A stretch of DNA of 64,000 nt from Gemmatimonadaceae bacterium (GTDB lineage: Bacteria > Gemmatimonadota > Gemmatimonadetes > Gemmatimonadales > Gemmatimonadaceae): assembly GCA_025934775.1 (NCBI GenBank), contig JAICWO010000023.1, positions 1-64,000 on the forward strand, read 5' to 3'. The notes below the pieces were generated by a model. The model was not told where the DNA came from. It made no database searches and saw only the letters and a program-made list of their open reading frames with translations. Numbering within the stretch: position 1 is the first letter of the stretch; each line of letters begins with the position of its first letter. Below, piece after piece: positions 30,480 through 40,760 of this stretch. A program made the position numbers and the translations under genes.

Positions 30480-30824
30480 ATGGGCATCGATCTGCTGCAG
30501 GGCACACTGGATCTCATCGTCCTCAAGACGCTGTCGTGGGGACCGATGCACGGCTTCGGGATCGCGCGATGGGTCCAGCAGACTACGGGCGACGTGCTCC
30601 AGGTGGAGGAGGGCTCGCTCTATCCGGCGCTGTACCGGATGGAGAACCGCGGCTGGATCAAGGCGGATTGGGCGCTCACGGAGAACGGCCGCCGCGCCAA
30701 GTACTACAAGCTGACCGCCGCCGGACGGAAGCAGCTCGCGTCCGAGCTTGCCGCGTGGGCGCAGATGCAGCGTGCGATCGGCCGGATCGTCGCGGCGAAG
30801 CCCGCGAAGCGCGAGCCGGCGTGA
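30480..30824 (+). CDS. PadR-family transcriptional regulator
   Basis: The product has 114 aa. The winged-helix PadR fold is seen in LLQGTLDLIVLKTLSWGPMHG, then VEEGSLYPALYRMENRGWIKA and the wing RRAKYYKLTAAGRKQLASE. It is a short PadR-s1 type. It is 21 bp upstream of the ADOP permease; such pairs are common in Acidobacteria and Gemmatimonadota and PadR is expected to repress the operon. GGGAG lies 5 nt before ATG 30480. Confidence 0.92.
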   Translation: MGIDLLQGTLDLIVLKTLSWGPMHGFGIARWVQQTTGDVLQVEEGSLYPALYRMENRGWIKADWALTENGRRAKYYKLTAAGRKQLASELAAWAQMQRAIGRIVAAKPAKREPA

Positions 30825-30845
30825 GCATTTCCTCATGACGCCCTC

Positions 30846-33509
30846 ATGACGGGTTCCAATCCCGATCGCACGGCGGCGTGGCGCCGGTACCTGCGCTTCT
30901 GGCGCGCCAATCCGGGCGGCGACGTGCGCGACGAGCTCACGTTCCACCTCGAGTCGGCGGTCGAGGAGCTCGTGGCGAATGGAATGCCGGTGGACGAGGC
31001 GCGCGCCGAGGCGGCGCGGCGGTTCGGGGACGTGACGCGGATCAAGTCGGCACTGTACACCCTCAGCGAACAACGGGAGCGCCGGATGGCACGACACGAG
31101 TGGTGGCACACGATTGTGCAGGATCTCACGTACGCGCTGCGCCAACTGCGCAAGGCGCCGGCGTTCACCGTCGTCGCGATCGCGACACTGGCGCTCGGGA
31201 TCGGCGCGACGACGTCCATCTTCAGCGTGGCGTACACGGTGATCATGAAGCCGCTGCCGTACGCGCATGCGGATCGGATCTATACGTACAGCCAGCGGAA
31301 TGGCAAAGGCAGCATGTGCTGTCTGCCATATGGAAACTTCTATACCTGGCAGCGCGAGGCGAGCGACTTCGAGTCGATGGCGGCGACGTCCGGCTCGCGC
31401 GCGTTCACGCTCACCGGCTATGGCGATCCCACGCCGATTCGAACGCGATTGGCGACGGCGAGTTATTGGCGGACGATGTTCATCCCTCCCGTGCTCGGAC
31501 GGTATTTCCGCGATGATGAAGATCGCGAGGGCGGGCCAAAGGTCGCGGTGCTGTCGTATGCGCTCTGGCAGAATCGATTCGGCGGACGCAAGGACATCGT
31601 CAATCGCGCGATCACGCTGAACGGCCAGCCGTATACGGTCGTGGGGGTCGCGGCGCCGGAGTACGTGATGCAGAAGCCGGCGGAGATCCTGTGGGTGCCG
31701 CTCGCCGCGCCGGCATGGCGGTTCAATGATTTCGCCGATCACGAGCTCTCGGTGTACGGCCTGCTCAAGTCGGGCGTGACGCCCGAAGCCGCGCGGCGAC
31801 AGCTCGAGACGATCGATACGCGTCTCGCGCACGAGCATCCGCATCACGCGTACGACGGCGGCGTCATTCCGATGGGGATCGCCGACGCCATCGTCGGCTC
31901 GCAGAAGCAAATCGTCTACATGTTGTTCGCGGCGGTCGCGCTCGTGCTGCTCATCGGATGCGGGAACATCGCGAACCTGCTCTTGGCGCGCGGGAATGCG
32001 CGCAAAGCCGAGGTAGCGGTGCGCGGGGCGCTCGGCGCGACGCGCGGGCGAATCGTGACGCAGCTCTTCATCGAGAGCGTGGTGCTCGGCGTCGCCGGCG
32101 GCGTCGCGGGGCTCGCGGTCGCGGAAGCGGGCATTCGCTTCCTCGTTACCAGTCCGGCCGCGCTGCCCCGGTTGGCGGATACGAGGCTCAGTGCGCCGGC
32201 GCTCCTGTTCGCGATCGCGCTCTCGATCGGCTGCGCCGTGGTGTTCGGCCTCGTGCCGGCGATTCGCGCGGCGCGTGTGGATCTGCAGCAGACGCTGCGT
32301 GACGGCGGCCGCGAGTCGAAGGGCGCCGCACGCGCTCGACTGCAGCGCGGGCTCGTGATCAGCGAGCTCTCGATCGCGATGGTGCTGCTGATCGGCGCGG
32401 GACTCTTCATCAGAAGCTCAATGCAGCTCGCGTCCGTGCCGCTCGGATTCGATACGAGCAACCTGCTCGCGTTCGACATCGTGCTGCCGCCCGCGCGCTA
32501 CGACTCGTCGGCCAAGCTCGAAGCCGCGTTCACGCAGATCGAGCAGAACATCGCGGCGATTCCGGGCGTGCGGTCGATTGGACAAACCAACACCGCGCCG
32601 GTTCGCGGATGGGGTACCGATTGGACCGCGTTCCGCGAAGGAAGCAACGGTCACGATGAGCGCTCGACCGACGCGAACATGCGCGGCGTGAGCACGGACT
32701 TCTTCAAGACGATCGGGCTTCCGCTGCTGCGCGGCCGCGCATTCACGGCGGCCGACGGCAAGAACTCCGCGCGGGTGGCGATCGTCTCGCGCGGGCTGGC
32801 GCAGGCGCTGTACGGCGACACGGATCCGATCGGGAAGCTGATCTCGAACGGATCGCCGGACAAGCCGCAGTGGATGGAGATCGTGGGCGTTGCGGGCGAC
32901 ATGCACGCGAGCGGACCGGCGCAGGAGCCGCCGCACGAGCTGTACATGCCGAGCGCGCAGTGGGTGAACGGCGCGCGGACGATTCTCGTGCGGGGCAACG
33001 CGAGTGTGCAGACGCTCATGCCGTCGATTCGTCGTGCCGTCGCGAGCGTGGACCCGCTGCTCGCGATCGTCGGCGCGCAAACGATGGACGAGACGGTGCA
33101 GCAGCAGTTCGCGTATCCCAATTTCCTCCGCTGGCTGCTCACGCTCCTCGGCGGGACGGGACTGGTGCTCGCCGCGGTCGGCGCGTACGGCGTGATGGCG
33201 TATCTCGTCTCGCAGCGAACGCACGAGCTCGGGGTTCGCATTGCGCTCGGCGCCACGACCGGCGACGTCCGCGGCATGATCGTACGGCAAGGGGTGCAGC
33301 TCGGCGCGCTCGGTGTGATCGTCGGCGGGGCGCTCGCATACGCCACGACGCACTTTGCCGCGTCGATGGTCTACGGCATCACACCGCGCGACCCGATCAC
33401 GTTCGCCGTCGTGGCGGCCGTGCTGCTCATCGTCGTCGCCGTCGCGGCATACGTCCCCGCGCGCCGCGCCACCCGCATCGACCCGCTCGAGGCGTTGCGC
33501 GCCAACTGA
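30846..33509 (+). CDS. ADOP-type ABC transporter permease (MacB/FtsX-like)
   Basis: The product has 887 aa. The N-terminus (about 1-65) is the permease-prefix domain with EARAEAARRFGDV. A membrane helix (VVAIATLALGIGATTSIFSV) is followed by a MacB-type periplasmic core, an FtsX domain (about 345-490: LLIGCGNIANLLLARGNARKAE), a second MacB-like core and a second FtsX domain (about 760-885) ending PARRATRIDPLEALRAN. This is the duplicated orphan permease layout. No ATPase is adjacent, so an unlinked one would be needed. It may act in export or lipoprotein handling. Confidence 0.93.
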   Translation: MTGSNPDRTAAWRRYLRFWRANPGGDVRDELTFHLESAVEELVANGMPVDEARAEAARRFGDVTRIKSALYTLSEQRERRMARHEWWHTIVQDLTYALRQLRKAPAFTVVAIATLALGIGATTSIFSVAYTVIMKPLPYAHADRIYTYSQRNGKGSMCCLPYGNFYTWQREASDFESMAATSGSRAFTLTGYGDPTPIRTRLATASYWRTMFIPPVLGRYFRDDEDREGGPKVAVLSYALWQNRFGGRKDIVNRAITLNGQPYTVVGVAAPEYVMQKPAEILWVPLAAPAWRFNDFADHELSVYGLLKSGVTPEAARRQLETIDTRLAHEHPHHAYDGGVIPMGIADAIVGSQKQIVYMLFAAVALVLLIGCGNIANLLLARGNARKAEVAVRGALGATRGRIVTQLFIESVVLGVAGGVAGLAVAEAGIRFLVTSPAALPRLADTRLSAPALLFAIALSIGCAVVFGLVPAIRAARVDLQQTLRDGGRESKGAARARLQRGLVISELSIAMVLLIGAGLFIRSSMQLASVPLGFDTSNLLAFDIVLPPARYDSSAKLEAAFTQIEQNIAAIPGVRSIGQTNTAPVRGWGTDWTAFREGSNGHDERSTDANMRGVSTDFFKTIGLPLLRGRAFTAADGKNSARVAIVSRGLAQALYGDTDPIGKLISNGSPDKPQWMEIVGVAGDMHASGPAQEPPHELYMPSAQWVNGARTILVRGNASVQTLMPSIRRAVASVDPLLAIVGAQTMDETVQQQFAYPNFLRWLLTLLGGTGLVLAAVGAYGVMAYLVSQRTHELGVRIALGATTGDVRGMIVRQGVQLGALGVIVGGALAYATTHFAASMVYGITPRDPITFAVVAAVLLIVVAVAAYVPARRATRIDPLEALRAN

Positions 33510-33513
33510 CGCA

Positions 33514-33921
33514 ATGCCTCCCAGCCTCGGTGCGCGCGCGCTAAGGTTCAGTCGAATCCGCGTCCGCACCGAGGCTGTTCTGTCCGAGCTCGAGCCATCC
33601 GTACCAGCATCGCTTCCGTTCGACCGCGCCAGGCGCCAGGTCGAGCGCGCGGTGGCGGTCGCCAACCACGTGGTCGGGTTCGTGCTCACGATTGGCGCGC
33701 TCGGCCTTGCCCTGCACTGGCGTGTGCGGTTTGGCGGGTTCGTCGGACTGAAATCGTTTTACTTGCAGACGGCCTGGGCTTTCGGCGCGCTGCAGCTCGT
33801 CGCCGGAGTCGGGATGCTGCGGCGCTGGGCGGCGCGATGGGTGCTTCAAATGGTCCCGCTCGCGGTGCCGGTCATCGCATATCAGTATTTCATCCTTCAC
33901 TTCATCTACCGCCGGCTGTGA
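33514..33921 (+). CDS. Hypothetical membrane protein
   Basis: The product has 135 aa from ATG at 33514. A hydrophilic N-terminus (about 40 residues) is followed by three hydrophobic segments: VANHVVGFVLTIGALGLALHW, LQTAWAFGALQLVAGVGML and VLQMVPLAVPVIAYQYFIL. No family is recognised. Its TGA overlaps the next gene's GTG (GTGA), so the two small membrane proteins are coupled. It follows the ADOP gene by 4 nt and could be in the same transcript. Confidence 0.6.
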   Translation: MPPSLGARALRFSRIRVRTEAVLSELEPSVPASLPFDRARRQVERAVAVANHVVGFVLTIGALGLALHWRVRFGGFVGLKSFYLQTAWAFGALQLVAGVGMLRRWAARWVLQMVPLAVPVIAYQYFILHFIYRRL

Positions 33922-34130
33922 CCGCCACTCGTTGGATTCTCATGCTGGTGCTGGGCGCGGCGATGCTCGTCATCGGCGTCTACGTCGCGGTGCGGCCGCT
34001 CTGGACGCACAACGCGACGGTCACCGGCGCGCGCTGGCTCGACATGGCATTCGCGATCGTGTTCATCCTGCGCGGTGTGATCAACATCCGCGTCGCGATG
34101 AGCCGTCGACGCGCGCTGACGCACGGCTAG
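33918..34130 (+). CDS. Small membrane protein
   Basis: The product has 70 aa from GTG at 33918, overlapping the preceding stop. Two hydrophobic segments (ILMLVLGAAMLVIGVYVAV and WLDMAFAIVFILRGVINI) are separated by a short loop, then a basic tail. No known family. The GTGA overlap with its upstream neighbour supports translation. Confidence 0.6.
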   Translation: MTATRWILMLVLGAAMLVIGVYVAVRPLWTHNATVTGARWLDMAFAIVFILRGVINIRVAMSRRRALTHG

Positions 34131-34144
34131 CGGGAGCCGGCGGC

Positions 34145-34975
34145 ATGATCGAAGCGACGCCAGACGCGCGCGCGAAACGCGACGAAATACTCGAGATCAG
34201 GATCTCGACCCTCGGCGAGTTCATCGACCATGTGACGCCGGACGAGCCCAGTCCCGTGACCGGACGGCGGCGCGACACGGGCGTGTATCGCGGCTCGTCG
34301 AGCGCGGGCGCGCCGCTGCTCACGAGTCTCGACCGCCTTGGCGAGGCGCCGCACGCGAAGGCCGATCTCGAGGAGCACATCCTCCGCAACTACATTCGCT
34401 ATTCGCGGCCGCACGTCGGCGAGCGCGCGGAGAACGAGTGGGAGGAACTGATCTCGGCGCAGCATCACGGCGTGCCGACGCGGCTGCTCGACTGGACGTA
34501 CTCGCCGCTCGTCGCGGCGTTCTTCGCCACGCGGCCGCTCGACGCGCCGGAGCGCGATCGCGCGGTCTGGCGGCTCGACTGGCAGAAGGTGCACGGCGCG
34601 TTTCAGTTCCCGCCGCTGGCGCTGCTCATTCGCGACCTCGACGGCTTGTTCGCCGATGGCCGGCACGCGTCGCCATGGCAGCTCTTCGCGCGCGATCGAT
34701 CAGCGCCGCCGTTCGCGTGCCTGCTGGAGCCGCCGTCGCTCGACGCGCGCATCGTCGCGCAGGCGGCGGCGTTCACGCTCTGCTCCGACAAATGGCACGG
34801 CTTTGACGAATTTCTCAGGTCGCACGGACTTGCATCGGCGCTCGTGAAGTTCGTGATTCCGTGCGACACTGTCGGCGCCATTCGCGACCAGTTGGATCTG
34901 GTCGGCGTCGACGAACGGCGACTCTTCCCCGATCTCGACGGCGTGGCCGCGGCGATTCGGCGCTATTACGCCTGA
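34145..34975 (+). CDS. FRG-domain protein
   Basis: The product has 276 aa from ATG at 34145. The FRG domain (about residues 17-170) is recognised by VYRGSSSAGAPLLTSLDR and QHHGVPTRLLDWTYSPLVAAFFA, both hallmark segments. FRG domains occur in bacterial and phage-related conflict genes; the catalytic role is unproven. The remaining C-terminal part (about 190-276) is a soluble alpha/beta region of unknown type. The barstar-like gene starts 6 nt downstream, suggesting a functional pair. Confidence 0.82.
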   Translation: MIEATPDARAKRDEILEIRISTLGEFIDHVTPDEPSPVTGRRRDTGVYRGSSSAGAPLLTSLDRLGEAPHAKADLEEHILRNYIRYSRPHVGERAENEWEELISAQHHGVPTRLLDWTYSPLVAAFFATRPLDAPERDRAVWRLDWQKVHGAFQFPPLALLIRDLDGLFADGRHASPWQLFARDRSAPPFACLLEPPSLDARIVAQAAAFTLCSDKWHGFDEFLRSHGLASALVKFVIPCDTVGAIRDQLDLVGVDERRLFPDLDGVAAAIRRYYA

Positions 34976-34980
34976 CCGCA

Positions 34981-35520
34981 ATGGGATTCTTCAAGCGAAA
35001 AGAGAAAGTGCCCGCCGAAGTGCAGCGGGTCGATTGGAAGTTGCTCGAGCACGGCGCGGTGACGTTGTATCACAAAGGATCCGTGCTGTCCGGCGATCTC
35101 GGTTGGCTGCGTCAACATGGGTACGTGATCCACGAGCTGGATGCCGCCGCGTGGCGCGAGCCGTCCGACTTTCACGCCGACGCAAAGCGGGTGCTGAGGT
35201 TCCCGTCCCACTACGCGAGCAATCTCGCCTCGTGGATCGACTGTCTCGCGGAGATCGATGTGCCCGACGAGGGGGGCGCCGCGATAGTGTTCCGCCGCTT
35301 CGACGGGTTCGCGAAAGCACAGCCGCAGCTCGCCCAGACCATCCTCGACAGCGTCGAGTCGACTTCGCGCCGATTCCTGCTCACCGGCCGGCGGCTGCTC
35401 GCGCTCGTACAATCGGACGATCCGCGGATCCGGTTCGACCGGGTCGGCGCGGTGCCGGTGACGTGGAACGCGCGCGAATGGACGGATGCGGACCGCGGGC
35501 TCACGGCGACCCACGGCTGA
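34981..35520 (+). CDS. Barstar-like protein
   Basis: The product has 179 aa. The barstar (RNase inhibitor) fold is indicated by VTLYHKGSVLSGDLGWLRQHGYVIHELDA, then FHADAKRVLRFPSHYASNLASWIDCL with the FPxxYxxNLxxxxDCL core and VVFRRFD-like AIVFRRFDGFA. True barstar is about 90 residues; the C-terminal 60 residues here are additional. It lies 6 nt after the FRG gene. Barstar homologues often serve as immunity proteins, so it could neutralise an FRG toxin, but this is inference. Confidence 0.78.
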   Translation: MGFFKRKEKVPAEVQRVDWKLLEHGAVTLYHKGSVLSGDLGWLRQHGYVIHELDAAAWREPSDFHADAKRVLRFPSHYASNLASWIDCLAEIDVPDEGGAAIVFRRFDGFAKAQPQLAQTILDSVESTSRRFLLTGRRLLALVQSDDPRIRFDRVGAVPVTWNAREWTDADRGLTATHG

Positions 35521-35979
35521 ACGGTCGGTTGCCGAAGGCGGCCTCCAACGAGCATTTTGTTGTCCGCGAGATTCCGGTCGGTCGTCTCCTTCACCACTGA
35601 GGCCCAATGCAACACGGCTACATGTACAGCGGCGCGTACGAGCTCAACTACCCGAACCTCCGTGCGGGGACGTCGAGCTACACGACGACCGACGGGGAGC
35701 AGCGCGCGTTGCCGGCGTGGCCTGACGACATCGACGGCGTGCGCGTGAGCTACATGGAGAAATCGGGCAAGAAGTTCTTCGCGGTGCGGCTCCAGCACGC
35801 GGATCACGACATCGTGCTGGAGAATCCGGTGGCGATCGATCCGCTGCGCCACATGGGCAACCGCCGGTTCGCGGCGGATGCTGTCATGGTCTCAGACGAC
35901 GAAGCCTCGGCGCTGCTCGACGACGCGATTCGCGAGAATCCCGACAAGCAGAGCGAGATCGCGCTGATGATCAACCGGG

Positions 35980-37350
<1,371 letters not shown>

Positions 37351-37641
37351 GTGTGGCGGGCGAGGCAAGTCGTGTGCTGATGTCTGGGTCAGGCGCGTAC
37401 TCGCTTACCGAGTGTTGGGCACGGGATACACCGCAACTGCACCGGGATCCACCCCTCCACACCGATCGATCCGTGTAGCCCGTGCAATTGCCGTGTATTC
37501 CGTGCCCACTTCTCCCGGCCTGTATTCGGCGCCCCGAAATAATCACAAAATGTGACTTTTTGACCTCCCTCGAGACTGCTCCATTCGCTAGATTGGACGT
37601 GTTCCGGAGAACGCCGTATTCACCCTTCGGCCCCTGACATA
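37351..37641. other. Intergenic region, divergent promoters
   Basis: This gap of 291 bp separates the minus-strand amine oxidase and the plus-strand basic protein. It is AT-richer around 37530-37590 (including AATAATCACAAAATGTGAC, a partial palindrome CACA-AAA-TGTG at 37544-37554), which may be a promoter or operator. No gene is supported. Confidence 0.4.
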
Positions 37642-38115
37642 ATGGACGGCTCGTCAGCCCTGTCGATCTATCGGGAAGAGAAGGCGCGCGCGATGCAGCA
37701 GCGCCGCCTCTCGCACGCGCAATTGATGGCGGAAGCCAAGGAAGCATTCGCTAAGATGTTGGCGGACGCTCAGTTGGCGCGCAAAGGCGGCCGCCCAAAG
37801 AGCAACCCGGGAGCGCCGGGCAAGCCCGCGCCGGCTGCGGCGGCGGCTCCAGCAGCCGCGGCGAAGCCCGCGCCGGCCGCTGCCAAAAAGACTGTCGAGG
37901 TGAAAGCAGCACCAGCGAAAGCGTCGAAGCCGGTTGCGAAAGCGAAGCCCGCGGCGGCCCACAAGCCTGCCGCGGCCAAGAAGTCGGCGCCCGCAAAAAG
38001 GGCTCTGCCAGTCCGTGCGAAGTCGGTTGCGTCGTCCAAGAAGCCAACAAAAAAGTCCGCTCCGGCGCGTGCTGCGCGGCCGGCAGCGCGGTCCAAACCA
38101 GCCAAGAAGCACTGA
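37642..38115 (+). CDS. Lysine/alanine/proline-rich histone-H1-like protein
   Basis: The product has 157 aa. The first 50 residues form a helical, mixed-charge head (SIYREEKARAMQQRRLSHAQLMAEAKEAF). The rest is low-complexity K, A and P with many AAKK, PAAKK and SAPAKRA repeats, like the C-terminal tail of histone H1 and bacterial DNA-binding proteins. It probably binds and condenses DNA. Low complexity makes homology assignment unreliable, but the codon use fits real coding. Confidence 0.7.
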   Translation: MDGSSALSIYREEKARAMQQRRLSHAQLMAEAKEAFAKMLADAQLARKGGRPKSNPGAPGKPAPAAAAAPAAAAKPAPAAAKKTVEVKAAPAKASKPVAKAKPAAAHKPAAAKKSAPAKRALPVRAKSVASSKKPTKKSAPARAARPAARSKPAKKH

Positions 38116-38151
38116 TCGGCTGGCCAACCGGAATCCGGGAGGCCTGAACGA

Positions 38152-39420
38152 GTGCGGGTTCGTCGCGTTGTCCTCGGCCTGATCGCCGGGCTCATCATCG
38201 GCAGTATCATCGGAGCGTCGCAGAACCCTGCGGCGCTTCGTGTTGTTGGCGTCATCGAGCCGCTCGGCACGATCTGGGTGAACGCGATTCAGATGACGAT
38301 CGTGCCGCTCGTCGTGTCGCTGCTGTTCGTCGCCGTCGCGGGGCGGTCGAACGGGGAACGGATCGGGCGCTTGGTCGGCGTGACGATCGCCACGTTCTTC
38401 GCGCTGCTCGTGTTCGCCGCGGCGGTGGCGTTGTTGCTCGGCCCGTCGCTCATGCGAGACATGAAGCTCGCACCAGATGCCGCGATGGCGCTCCGCACGA
38501 ACGCCAACGTGAGTGCGTCGGGTGTCTCGACGAAGATCGCGAACTTGCCCGGACTCGGTGCCTGGTTCACGTCGCTCGTGCCGGCGAATCCCATCGCCGC
38601 GGCGGCGTCCGGTGCGATGCTCCCGCTAATCGTGTTCACGCTCATGCTCGCGCTGGCGAGCCGGAGCATCGACGCGCCGCTGTGGGACTCGCTGCTCGCG
38701 TTCTTCCGCGCGATCGCGAGTGCGACGACGCGCATCGTGGAGTGGGTGATCGCGGCGGCGCCCGTTGGGATCTTTGCGCTCGTGCTGGCCGCGGCGAGCC
38801 GGATGGGCGTCGCGTTGGCGGGCGCGATGGCGTACTACATCCTCGCGATTTCGGCGACGCTCGTGCTCTTCGCGCTGCTCATCTATCCGGTCGCGGCGAT
38901 CGGCGGGCGGCTGCACCTCGGCGCGTTCACGCGCGCGGTGGCGCCGGCGCAGGCGGTGGCGCTTGGCTCGAGCTCTTCGCTCGCGTCGCTGCCGGCATTG
39001 GTGGAGGGCGGCATCGCGCTCGGACTGTCGCCCGAGTCGACCGGCTTCGTGCTCCCGCTCGCGGTGGGAACGTTCAAGGTCGCGACGCCGATCACGTGGA
39101 TGATCGGCACGTTGTTCCTGGCGCGTTTGTACGGCGTCGGACTCTCGGGCGCGGCGATGCTGTCGATCGCGATCACGGCGGTCGCGCTCAGCCTCACGAT
39201 TCCCGGCGTCCCACAGGGCGCGCAATTGCTCCTGGCGCCGGTGCTCGCCGGCTACGGCGTTCCGCCCGAAGGAATCGCGTTGCTCATTGCCGCGGATACG
39301 ATTCCGGATCTCTTCGGGACGATGACGAACGTGACCGGCGATCTAGTGGTGGCCACGGTGGTCGATGAGCGAGCCGTTGCGGACCCCGTGCTCCAGGGCG
39401 CATCATCTGCGGATGCGTGA
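38152..39420 (+). CDS. Dicarboxylate/amino acid:cation symporter (DAACS)
   Basis: The product has 422 aa from GTG at 38152. Eight or more membrane segments are present and the family core is visible: IEPLGTIWVNAIQMTIVPLVVSLLFVAV near the start, a serine-rich hairpin AVALGSSSSLASLPALV (GltPh HP1 equivalent) and VTGDLVVATVVDE at the end. It couples dicarboxylate or acidic amino acid uptake to Na+ or H+. The following gene overlaps its stop. A second DAACS is at 56788-58020. Confidence 0.92.
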   Translation: MRVRRVVLGLIAGLIIGSIIGASQNPAALRVVGVIEPLGTIWVNAIQMTIVPLVVSLLFVAVAGRSNGERIGRLVGVTIATFFALLVFAAAVALLLGPSLMRDMKLAPDAAMALRTNANVSASGVSTKIANLPGLGAWFTSLVPANPIAAAASGAMLPLIVFTLMLALASRSIDAPLWDSLLAFFRAIASATTRIVEWVIAAAPVGIFALVLAAASRMGVALAGAMAYYILAISATLVLFALLIYPVAAIGGRLHLGAFTRAVAPAQAVALGSSSSLASLPALVEGGIALGLSPESTGFVLPLAVGTFKVATPITWMIGTLFLARLYGVGLSGAAMLSIAITAVALSLTIPGVPQGAQLLLAPVLAGYGVPPEGIALLIAADTIPDLFGTMTNVTGDLVVATVVDERAVADPVLQGASSADA

Positions 39421-40147
39421 CGGCGATTTCAAGGTTCGCGGCAAAGACATCTCGCGGATAGAGGGGCTGAGCGACGCCGTCTTCGGCTTCGCGATCACGC
39501 TGCTCGCCATCTCGCTCGAGGTGCCGAAGACCTCGTCCGAGGTGGTGCACGCGCTCACGGGCGCGATTCCGTTCGGCGTGACGTTCTTCATGCTGTTCAA
39601 CATCTGGCGATTGCAGTTCAACTACTTTCGCCGCTATGGCCTCGAGGACGCGAAGCTCGTCTGGCTCACGGCCGTGCTGCTCTTCGTGCTCCTCATTTAC
39701 ATATTCCCTCTCAAGTTCATCATCACGGTACTGACGTCCAAGCTGATGTACGGCTCGGCGTTTCATAGGCGGACCGTGCTCGCGGACGCCGATATCCCGC
39801 AGATCTTCATGGCGTTCGGCTTCGGCATGGCGGCGGTATTCGCCGTCTTCGGTGCGATGTACGATCACGCGTATCGGCTGCGCGACGACCTCCAATTGAG
39901 CGAGCTCGAAATTTTCGATACGCGGGAGTTCGCGACCAACACCACGCGGGTGTCGATCCTCGGCCTCTCGATCGGCTTTGCGTATGCGGTGTCGATGTTC
40001 CTCTCCGGCCGCCGCGCCAACGTGGTGTTGATGACGGACACCGTGCTGACGTTCGGCATTCTGTTCCTGATTCTGAGGCAGCGCCGCACGCGCGCGAAGC
40101 GTCGCGGCGAGATTCGCCGCCGCCTCGCCGAGGCGGTGGAGGCGTGA
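39413..40147 (+). CDS. TMEM175-like (DUF1211) potassium channel
   Basis: The product has 244 aa from ATG at 39413, overlapping the transporter stop by 8 nt. The DUF1211 signature RIEGLSDAVFGFAITLLAISLEVP is the (F)SD selectivity region of TMEM175 channels. A second, less exact set of helices (RVSILGLSIGFAYAVSMFLS and VLTFGILFLIL) follows. Bacterial homologues are mostly single-repeat proteins that assemble as tetramers and leak K+. The tail is basic. Confidence 0.85.
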   Translation: MRDGDFKVRGKDISRIEGLSDAVFGFAITLLAISLEVPKTSSEVVHALTGAIPFGVTFFMLFNIWRLQFNYFRRYGLEDAKLVWLTAVLLFVLLIYIFPLKFIITVLTSKLMYGSAFHRRTVLADADIPQIFMAFGFGMAAVFAVFGAMYDHAYRLRDDLQLSELEIFDTREFATNTTRVSILGLSIGFAYAVSMFLSGRRANVVLMTDTVLTFGILFLILRQRRTRAKRRGEIRRRLAEAVEA

Positions 40148-40731
40148 AGCGACTGGCCGGGCTGGTCGCGGCGGCGGGCGCGGTGGCGGGCGCGGTGGCG
40201 GGCGCGGTGGCGTGCGCGGTGGCGTGCGGCGGCTCCAAGTCCCCGGCGCACCCGCCGGCCAACTCCAGCGCGCAGGTCGCGCTCGGTCCGGAGAAGCCGA
40301 TCGCGCCTGGACCGGAGTGTCCGGGCACGGGCCTCTGGGCAGCGTGCTCGATCATGTATCGCCTCGATCGGGCGGCACTCGCGCCGGCGCTCGATTCCGC
40401 AGGCGCACCCAGTGAGAACATGCTCACGGGCGCGCCACTCATGCTCAAGCTCGGGTTCACGGCAAAGCTCGAGGTGCACCTGTACGCCGACTCGGCGTCG
40501 CGCATCGCCGACGAACGCCGCATCGATCGCACGCAGTACGTCATGCCGGAGCAGCAACAGACCATGCGGCGCGAGCGGACGTTGATCGAGAACGCGAACA
40601 TGGTCGCGCTCCTCACGAGCATCAACGGCCATCAGCGCGATCGCGTGGCCGACGCGCTCATGGCTGGTCCGCCGCAACCGCCGTCTCCGGCGCAGCCGCA
40701 GACGATCGCACCGTCGAAGTCCACGCCGTAA
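40144..40731 (+). CDS. Predicted lipoprotein, unknown function
   Basis: The product has 195 aa with GTG start overlapping the previous TGA (GTGA). The N-terminus has an Ala/Gly/Val repeat (GAVAGAVAGAVACAVACGG) coming from a 12-nt DNA repeat, with a lipobox-like ACG. The mature part has no known motif except a long helical, Gln/Arg-rich region with DERRIDRTQYVMPEQQQTMRRE. No function is assigned. Confidence 0.65.
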   Translation: MKRLAGLVAAAGAVAGAVAGAVACAVACGGSKSPAHPPANSSAQVALGPEKPIAPGPECPGTGLWAACSIMYRLDRAALAPALDSAGAPSENMLTGAPLMLKLGFTAKLEVHLYADSASRIADERRIDRTQYVMPEQQQTMRRERTLIENANMVALLTSINGHQRDRVADALMAGPPQPPSPAQPQTIAPSKSTP

Positions 40732-40760
40732 TCCGCGTTCACAGGGAGGAGCCGCGGTCG

